This document shows positions 58,401-64,000 of a stretch of 64,000 nucleotides of DNA, one piece after another. How positions within the stretch are numbered: the stretch's first letter is position 1; every line of letters starts with the position of its first letter. Location: positions 1 to 64,000 of IMG/VR virus record IMGVR_UViG_3300037520_001276, one strand, 5' to 3'. The notes beneath the pieces were generated by a model. It saw only the letters and a program-made list of their open reading frames with translations. It did not search any database and was not told where the DNA came from. The stretch comes from a virus. Made by a program: the position numbers and the translations under genes.

Positions 58401-60236
58401 TTAATAAGTAATTGTCCAATTTTGAGGTGATCCTGTTAAAAACGCAACCGCGGCTAAACCATCAAACCCACCACTAGAATTGTCAGGGTTGGCGTTAGAT
58501 CCACCAATATTTAAATCTATACTATCCCAACCTGTTAAGTTATATGTTGCATTACCACTAAAATCAACAAGAATTTGATTAACCTCAGATGCCGTCATTC
58601 CGTTATTTTGTAACCTTATTCTTGAGTTTGTTGAAAATGTTGATCCTGATAATGGTTTAAAATCAACATAGTTAAGACCATTACCGTACAATGTTAATGC
58701 GGAATCGTTTTCTGAGACACCACCGTTATTAAAAGTATTTATTGTAACCGGAAATAAAACATCGGTTAATCCTGTATTACTAAAAATTTGTATCGATCCT
58801 GATAAACCAGAAAGTGGTGTCAAGTCATGAGTACCTGTAAGATTACAATTATACGCTAAATAATATGAAAACGTGTTTGCGGAAGATGATGGTCCGTGTA
58901 ATATTTGATTTAAATTTGTATTGTTATTACATGCAAAAGACCCACCTAATCCTGTTATTTTTGATAAATCAAGGGTACCTGTTAGATTACAGTTGTCAAC
59001 TAAAAATTGATTTGTAACACTTGCAACATTTTGATTATAGGTACATGCACTACTAAAAGTTATACCTGTTAAATTTGGGTTTAAGGATATATCAAATCTA
59101 CCACCTAATCTACCTGTAAATCCACTTAAATTTAAATTACCTGTTAAATCACACTCACTTAAAAGTATTGATCTGAAATTTTTTGTTGTTGAAGTAAAAA
59201 ATACGGATGTTAATCCTGTGTTGAATCTTAAATCAATTTCACCAACACTAGAAGAACCACCAAAGTTTGGAAAAATTGATAAATCTAAGGTACCTTGTAA
59301 GTTGCAACCCGCAAAGTCAAAATTTGTAATTCCGTTTGATATACAAGAATTTGTAGGGCTTGAAAATATTGCGGCTTGTGTTGGTAAAGTAATACCGGTC
59401 AAATTTGGATTGGTTCTAAAACTAATATTAACAGGAAACCCTGACAACATGGATAAATTTAAATTTCCTGTTATATTATTATTTTGACCAAATAATTGTG
59501 GTGATCCGACGGAAGCCACTCTAGCACCAACATTAGGAAACGTAACTCCAGTTAAAAAAAAGTTACTAGATATATCAAAACTATAGGTTGTGACATTCAT
59601 TCTATTATTCATACAAGAAAAATCTAAATCACCTATTAATCTATTATTACTAAAATCAATATTTCTTGGAGATCCTGCAATATAGAGACTTGGTAAAGTT
59701 ATAGATGATAATGATAGGTTATCTAATACGTCAATATCTCTCACTCTATTAAACATTGAAATATCTAAATCTTTTAATCCTGTTGATTGTAACCCATACG
59801 AAACCGACAAATTATACAAAGAATTTGTTATTCCCTTCCAATTTTGTGGGTTTGTCACCCCTGTTAAACTATTTGTTCCAACAATACTGAATTGGGCCTC
59901 AATTTTATTCCATTTTGAAAAATCAAGATTTCCAATTAAACCTGGACCTGCCTGTATGCTTGTTCGACCTATTTCTCCTGTGTTGAAAGTTTTTATTTGG
60001 GCTATTTTTTCTCCTGCAGTTAATCCTGTAATAATGTAGGGTCTTGTTGTTCCTGTACCACCGGCACTTCTAGTGACTCCACTGTACGATGTAGGATACC
60101 CACTAATACCAACTAACGCCCTCTTTATTGTCCCATCATCGGCAAAATAATGAGTAAAATTAAATGTTGTGCCGGTAAACCTTATATTAAATATATCCTG
60201 AGATTTGTTTGTAGAAAAAAATGCTGCTCCTTTCAT
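58401..60236 (-). CDS. leucine-rich-repeat tail adhesin
   Basis: 611 aa. Begins MKGAAFFSTNKSQDIFNIRF; from about residue 100 to 570 it consists of irregular repeats of the type GNLDFSKW, LTGITLP, GTLDLSKITGL (20-25 residues, BspA-like leucine-rich). These would form a long solenoid for receptor or carbohydrate contact. It ends WDSIDLNIGGSN and a short cap. Starts 3 nt after 60240-62249. Confidence 0.75.
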   Translation of the reverse strand: MKGAAFFSTNKSQDIFNIRFTGTTFNFTHYFADDGTIKRALVGISGYPTSYSGVTRSAGGTGTTRPYIITGLTAGEKIAQIKTFNTGEIGRTSIQAGPGLIGNLDFSKWNKIEAQFSIVGTNSLTGVTNPQNWKGITNSLYNLSVSYGLQSTGLKDLDISMFNRVRDIDVLDNLSLSSITLPSLYIAGSPRNIDFSNNRLIGDLDFSCMNNRMNVTTYSFDISSNFFLTGVTFPNVGARVASVGSPQLFGQNNNITGNLNLSMLSGFPVNISFRTNPNLTGITLPTQAAIFSSPTNSCISNGITNFDFAGCNLQGTLDLSIFPNFGGSSSVGEIDLRFNTGLTSVFFTSTTKNFRSILLSECDLTGNLNLSGFTGRLGGRFDISLNPNLTGITFSSACTYNQNVASVTNQFLVDNCNLTGTLDLSKITGLGGSFACNNNTNLNQILHGPSSSANTFSYYLAYNCNLTGTHDLTPLSGLSGSIQIFSNTGLTDVLFPVTINTFNNGGVSENDSALTLYGNGLNYVDFKPLSGSTFSTNSRIRLQNNGMTASEVNQILVDFSGNATYNLTGWDSIDLNIGGSNANPDNSSGGFDGLAAVAFLTGSPQNWTITY

Positions 60237-60239
60237 TTT

Positions 60240-62249
60240 TTAATTATAATCATTACCTACCGTCCAATAAAGAATATTACCATCATATACACATGATAAT
60301 ATATCAACAGCGTTAGGATTACTGGTTAAATAAATCAATCCTCCTCCTCCACTTGATACTTTGTGTCTTCCTGAACCTGAAGTTCCGTTTATTGTTCCTA
60401 ACGTGATGGTCCTACTACCAACACTATCTTGAGTTAAAATAATTGTAGCATACTCACCATTTCTTATATTAGATACATTAAGTGTTGTTGTTGTTGCAGT
60501 TAAAGTTGCGGTATAATTGTTACTAACGCCAGAAACGTCCCAATTAATAGTAGATGCGGTTCCAGGATTAAAAAATGGTGGTACAGGTAAGTTTAAATAT
60601 GTTGTTGCTGATATTGTTGTTGCCGTAAAATTACCATAAACAGTAACACCTGAATTGGCAGCAAATAGTAAATTTGATCTGTTCGTTGAACTTAACCCAT
60701 TTCCTATTATAAACGCCCCTTGTGTGGTGTCTCCGGTTGAATTCCATTGTCCTATCGCCATTTGGTAATCACCTCTTGAGTATGTACCTAACCCTTCTGC
60801 GTGTGAATAGTTACCAAATGCCGTTGTTCCACTTCCTTCTGCATGTGAACCTGTTCCTGAAGCGGTAGTATTTCTTCCTTCAGCATGAGAATTAGCACCA
60901 GACGCAAGTGTAATATGTCCTTCTGAATGTGCATATGATGTTGTTGCTGATGTTTGAAACCCTTCGGCGTGTGAACCCGTTCCTGACGCCCTAGTACCAC
61001 TACCTTCTGAATGTGCGTATGATGTTGTTGCTGATGTTTGAAACCCTTCACTATGAGAACCGACTCCTGATGCTCTTGTAGTAACCCCTTCAGAGTGAGA
61101 TGCGATTCCTGTTGCCGTAGTTCCACTACCCTCAGCATGTGATGCGATACTAAGTGTGAAAGTGTTACTACCTTCTGCATGTGACGCAATACCATTTGCT
61201 ATTGTATATTCTCCCTCGGCATGTGCGTGTGTGTTTGAGGCCGTAGTCTCATAACCCTCAGCGTGTGACGCTTGTCCTGATGATAATGTTCGTATACCTT
61301 CTGAATGAGCATATAATGTTGTTGCCGATGTTTGAAACCCTTCGGCGTGTGTATAACTATTTTGTGTAAATGTAAGATTACCCTCTGCGTGTGACCAATT
61401 GCCGGAAGCAATTGTTTGACTACCCTCTGCGTGTGAACCAGAACCTGATGCTGTTGTTTGGGTCCCTTCCGCATGTGAACCACCACCACTTGCAGTTGTT
61501 GTATCACCTTCAGCATGTGATGCAGCACCTGACGCAAGTGTTAATTGTCCCTCAGAATGAGCATAAGTTGTTGTTGCTGATGTTTGGAATCCTTCAGTAT
61601 GTGAAGCACCTCCTGACGCCAACGTACTTTCTCCTTCCGCATGTGAACCATAACCTGATGCGAGTGTAAGTTGTCCTTCTGCGTGTGAATAATCTGTAGT
61701 TGCGGATGTTTGAAAACCAAAAGAAATAGATGATTGATCCGAAACTGTAGAACCGGTTGATCTTATTGAGTCATATATTGTTATTGGTGAACATCCGTGA
61801 ATATTCGTGACATATAAATCAACTATACAATTTCCTGATCCTCCCGTGAATGTTGTTCCTGAAGCGGTAATTCCTGTAACTTGGAATGTGTTATTTTGAT
61901 TATTTGTAAAAGTTAAAGTATCTATTAAAAACGTCCCTCCTGTTACAAAAGTGTCTCCTGTAATTTGTACACCATTAACAAATAAAGTACTAGCAGATAT
62001 TGTATTCGCAGTTAAACCATTTGTGAAGTTAGTTGCCCCACTTACAGTACCCCCACTTAATGGTAAGTAGTCACCTGAAACCGATCCTCCACTAAAAATA
62101 CTAGAAAGTTGTTGTAATTCGGCCTTATAAGACGATCCCGCAATATTTTGTGACGGATCACCTGTATAAACAATATGTATGAGTGTCGTCGGCGTTATTG
62201 CCGATGATTGTGCTAATGTTCTGTCAGTTAATAATTGATATGTTGGCAT
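60240..62249 (-). CDS. tail fibre B with YadA-like head repeats
   Basis: 669 aa. Residues about 5-52 are the anchor domain shared with 53702-55000. Residues about 185-500 hold 22 repeats of 14-16 residues centred on SHAEG or AHSEG, the left-handed beta-roll head repeat of YadA/Hia-type trimeric adhesins. After a transition (YQMAIGQWNS) a C-terminal beta domain with GGGGLIYLT follows. Expected to form a trimeric fibre. TATTTATA is 9 nt before the ATG. Confidence 0.85.
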   Translation of the reverse strand: MPTYQLLTDRTLAQSSAITPTTLIHIVYTGDPSQNIAGSSYKAELQQLSSIFSGGSVSGDYLPLSGGTVSGATNFTNGLTANTISASTLFVNGVQITGDTFVTGGTFLIDTLTFTNNQNNTFQVTGITASGTTFTGGSGNCIVDLYVTNIHGCSPITIYDSIRSTGSTVSDQSSISFGFQTSATTDYSHAEGQLTLASGYGSHAEGESTLASGGASHTEGFQTSATTTYAHSEGQLTLASGAASHAEGDTTTASGGGSHAEGTQTTASGSGSHAEGSQTIASGNWSHAEGNLTFTQNSYTHAEGFQTSATTLYAHSEGIRTLSSGQASHAEGYETTASNTHAHAEGEYTIANGIASHAEGSNTFTLSIASHAEGSGTTATGIASHSEGVTTRASGVGSHSEGFQTSATTSYAHSEGSGTRASGTGSHAEGFQTSATTSYAHSEGHITLASGANSHAEGRNTTASGTGSHAEGSGTTAFGNYSHAEGLGTYSRGDYQMAIGQWNSTGDTTQGAFIIGNGLSSTNRSNLLFAANSGVTVYGNFTATTISATTYLNLPVPPFFNPGTASTINWDVSGVSNNYTATLTATTTTLNVSNIRNGEYATIILTQDSVGSRTITLGTINGTSGSGRHKVSSGGGGLIYLTSNPNAVDILSCVYDGNILYWTVGNDYN
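60760..61695. repeat. YadA-like head-repeat array
   Basis: Tandem 42-48 bp units coding SHAEG-type repeats. Some units (FQTSATTxYAHSEG) recur four times almost unchanged among others, which suggests internal duplication of multi-unit blocks. Confidence 0.85.
62093..62237. repeat. adhesin anchor repeat, copy 2
   Basis: Partner of 54850-54997, coding the start of fibre B. Confidence 0.75.
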
Positions 62250-62270
62250 ACTTTATTTTATAAATATTGA

Positions 62271-62558
62271 TTATTGAAAATAATATCCGACACCATCCAT
62301 GAAATCAAAATATATTTCGTCTTGGAATGCTTTTTGACCAACACAATTAAGTATTGTTGAGTAAATACATCCGTTTGTATCGACTATTCTTAAATAAAGA
62401 AAATTTTCATTTGGAAAATAATTTTCCGTATTTATTTCGACTGTTGCCGGTATATATGTTAATCCCGATATATAAAAACACCCTGTATTTGTTGGGTCAC
62501 ATAAAAATATATCATATGGTTCAAGACCTCCAGTGTCTCCTGTAATTTGTACTAACAT
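62271..62558 (-). CDS. small single-domain SprB-like protein 2
   Basis: 95 aa: TGGLEPYDIFLCD, LRIVDTNGCIY and the tail FQDEIYFDFMDGVGYYFQ. Paralogue of 55011-55295 and of the next gene. TATTTATA is present upstream of the next start (62562-62569), only 3 nt before this ATG. Confidence 0.68.
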   Translation of the reverse strand: MLVQITGDTGGLEPYDIFLCDPTNTGCFYISGLTYIPATVEINTENYFPNENFLYLRIVDTNGCIYSTILNCVGQKAFQDEIYFDFMDGVGYYFQ

Positions 62559-62573
62559 ACATATAAATAGTTT

Positions 62574-62861
62574 CTATTCAAAAACCAAAAAGTCTCCCCC
62601 TTCGGTTGTCATCATATCACCTAATTCGGTTAGGATTATGAATGTTTCTAAATCACAAGATATTATCTGAAAATAAATACAACCCGTACTATCAACAGAT
62701 TTTATCATTAAAGTAGTTGCCGTCTGTAATAATGTTGGTAATATATAGATACCCGGTGTTGTCCCTAATAAAGAACAATTATTACCATATTGGTCACAAG
62801 CATAGAAACTAATCGGTGCGGTACCACCTGAAACACCTGTTATGTCTATTGAATAAGCCAT
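62574..62861 (-). CDS. small single-domain SprB-like protein 3
   Basis: 95 aa: SGGTAPISFYACDQYG, MIKSVDSTGCIY and a more diverged tail (TTEGGDFLVFE). The start overlaps the stop of the upstream adhesin by one base, so they are translated together. Confidence 0.68.
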   Translation of the reverse strand: MAYSIDITGVSGGTAPISFYACDQYGNNCSLLGTTPGIYILPTLLQTATTLMIKSVDSTGCIYFQIISCDLETFIILTELGDMMTTEGGDFLVFE

Positions 62862-64000
62862 TATACCGGTCCTCCGTCATATATATCCCAACTTTTAGTT
62901 GTTGTTAAATAGTTTCTTGCAGCAGTTGCCGTTGCCCCACTATATTTTGAATTTCCAAATTCTGCGACAACTCCATTTTGTAAAGACGCACCATATGATG
63001 ACCAACCTATTAGTAAATCATTATAACTATCCGTGGTAAATGCGACTACCGTAGGGCTACCATCATTATCTTTTAGGAATTCCGATAACCCCGGAAAACT
63101 AGTAATATCAGTAACATCCCAACTTCCTATGTTATTAACTTCAGTTGCTCCACTAAAGGCGTTATAAAATAATTTTAAAGAAGTTCTACCATTTAGATTT
63201 GGTGTGTCGATAACATTATCAAATTTTAAATTATAACAACCTCTAAATTCATCGTTAGGTCTTGGTCGGTATCCACCCCACTCGTCGATTGATATAAATT
63301 TCAATCTGTCTGAACCTCTATCATATGGAGAAGTTCCTGGGTATCCGACTTGAAATTCCCAACTAGGTATTAATCCATTATCCGGAAAAATACTAATTTG
63401 ATAAATTCCTGGTGTAGGGTAGGTATGAAGACTGCTGGTTCCCACTAAAGGACTTGTAGTACCATCCCCCCAATGAATACTTCCGTTAGAGAAAGACTGC
63501 CCAGGTGATGAAAAAGGTAATCTTATAACGTATGGTCCCGATGATGTAATCATTTGGTCTCCAGTTATAGGGTCAATATATGAACCATAAACAATTCTAG
63601 TATCTACAGTAAATCTAAATGCAGGTATCGGTGTTGGAGTCGGTGTTGGAGTCGGTGTTGGAGTTGGTGTTGGTGTTGGAGTCGGAGCAACCGGATAAGT
63701 GTATATAAATGTATTTGAGTAATCACTTACACCAGCACCGTTACATGTTTGTTTTATTCTAAAATAAACAGTACTTGTTGTTGCTGTTGTTGCTGTTGTT
63801 GGTATTGTTCTATACAAAGAACAAGCACCGGTATTTGAGTTCCATGTTGCCCCACTATTTGTTGAGTACTCAACTGTTGTTGCTAGACAAGGTCCGCAAG
63901 GTAAGTTAAAATAAATACCAAATAATCCTGTCGTATTTATTGGACCTGCACTTGATATTGTTGGTGTACAACATACTACGGTTGGTGTTGACGCTGTTGA
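62861..64000 (-). CDS. large adhesin, 5' end outside the window
   Basis: The frame is open to the window edge; residues upstream of the first in-frame alternative start at 63817 (a TTG) read VEYSTNSGATWNSNTG and look like real protein, so I extend it to 64000. From the visible start: a fibronectin-III-like part, a (Pro-Thr)n linker (63629-63686), a PKD-like part (IHWGDGTT, LHTYPTPGIYQI), and a BspA-like leucine-rich domain (CYNLKFDNVIDTPNL, IGSWDVTDIT). Surface-recognition protein. Confidence 0.8.
   Translation of the reverse strand, partial: STASTPTVVCCTPTISSAGPINTTGLFGIYFNLPCGPCLATTVEYSTNSGATWNSNTGACSLYRTIPTTATTATTSTVYFRIKQTCNGAGVSDYSNTFIYTYPVAPTPTPTPTPTPTPTPTPTPIPAFRFTVDTRIVYGSYIDPITGDQMITSSGPYVIRLPFSSPGQSFSNGSIHWGDGTTSPLVGTSSLHTYPTPGIYQISIFPDNGLIPSWEFQVGYPGTSPYDRGSDRLKFISIDEWGGYRPRPNDEFRGCYNLKFDNVIDTPNLNGRTSLKLFYNAFSGATEVNNIGSWDVTDITSFPGLSEFLKDNDGSPTVVAFTTDSYNDLLIGWSSYGASLQNGVVAEFGNSKYSGATATAARNYLTTTKSWDIYDGGPV
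63629..63686. repeat. Pro-Thr coding microsatellite 4
   Basis: GTTGGAGTCGGT-type units coding a Pro-Thr linker in the last adhesin, like the arrays at 55840, 56201 and 56299. Confidence 0.8.

Noticed and set aside
60760-61695. CRISPR-like regular repeats
   Set aside because: The units are coding repeats of variable sequence without spacers; they translate into YadA-like head repeats.
49399-64000. Diversity-generating retroelement in the adhesin region
   Set aside because: No reverse transcriptase and no template/variable repeat pair with A-specific changes was seen; the repeats are ordinary protein repeats.
1-64000. Prophage or integrative element
   Set aside because: No integrase, repressor or attachment-site duplication was found; gene content fits a lytic phage, though the rest of the genome is not visible.

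Overview
The window looks like part of a large, strictly lytic tailed phage (most likely a myovirus-like genome with T4-type replication genes) that infects a Bacteroidota host. The lineage is an inference. The evidence is AT-rich DNA, promoters of the Bacteroidota type (TTG or TTTG, 19-21 nt, then TAnnTTTG), no obvious Shine-Dalgarno sites, SprB-like and BspA-like surface repeats, a small histone H1-like (Hc1) protein, and dense, overlapping, almost entirely minus-strand genes. No integrase, terminase, portal, capsid or prohead protease gene is visible here, so this is a segment of a larger genome.

Layout (genes are mostly read right to left). 1-700: four tRNA genes and a terminator. 694-13,900: a run of genes for probable virion-internal proteins, including two very large paralogues, two multidomain cell-wall hydrolases, an acidic protein and a protein with ten zinc-finger motifs; a tRNA-Arg and an anticodon-armless tRNA-like element lie in it. 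14,720-15,783: about 1 kb without a convincing gene, bounded by a promoter and terminators, which I read as a large structured RNA. 16,000-32,600: mixed accessory genes (acetyltransferase, DHH phosphoesterase, two DNA methyltransferases, lipoprotein, glutaredoxin, PcfJ-like protein, leucine-rich protein, DnaJ, Hc1-like protein) with the only plus-strand genes and a second RNA candidate at about 28,480-28,632. 32,600-37,700: virion or scaffold-type and lysis-type proteins. 37,758-41,632: an operon of a large nuclease/methylase-like protein, an unknown protein and a phage-encoded sigma-70 factor. 41,697-49,392: recombination and replication genes (Rad50/SbcC, Mre11/SbcD, PD-(D/E)XK nuclease, primase, RuvC-like resolvase). 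49,399-64,000: tail and adhesin genes with SprB-like domains, Pro-Thr linkers, a YadA-like head-repeat fibre, leucine-rich surface domains and a GlcNAc-type glycosyltransferase; the last gene runs off the window.

The most notable pattern is that about fifteen otherwise unrelated proteins start with a short amphipathic basic helix ending in (L/I)-x-E, sometimes almost identical ([12 protein letters not shown]). This is the form expected of a T4-like capsid-targeting sequence removed by a prohead protease. Many of these genes, and many tail genes, also carry the element TATTTAT(A/T) only 3-4 nt before the start codon, while other genes and both RNA candidates have host-type promoters. Together this suggests a late regulon that fills the head with a large set of proteins delivered with the DNA, among them cell-wall hydrolases, a DHH phosphoesterase and a leucine-rich protein.
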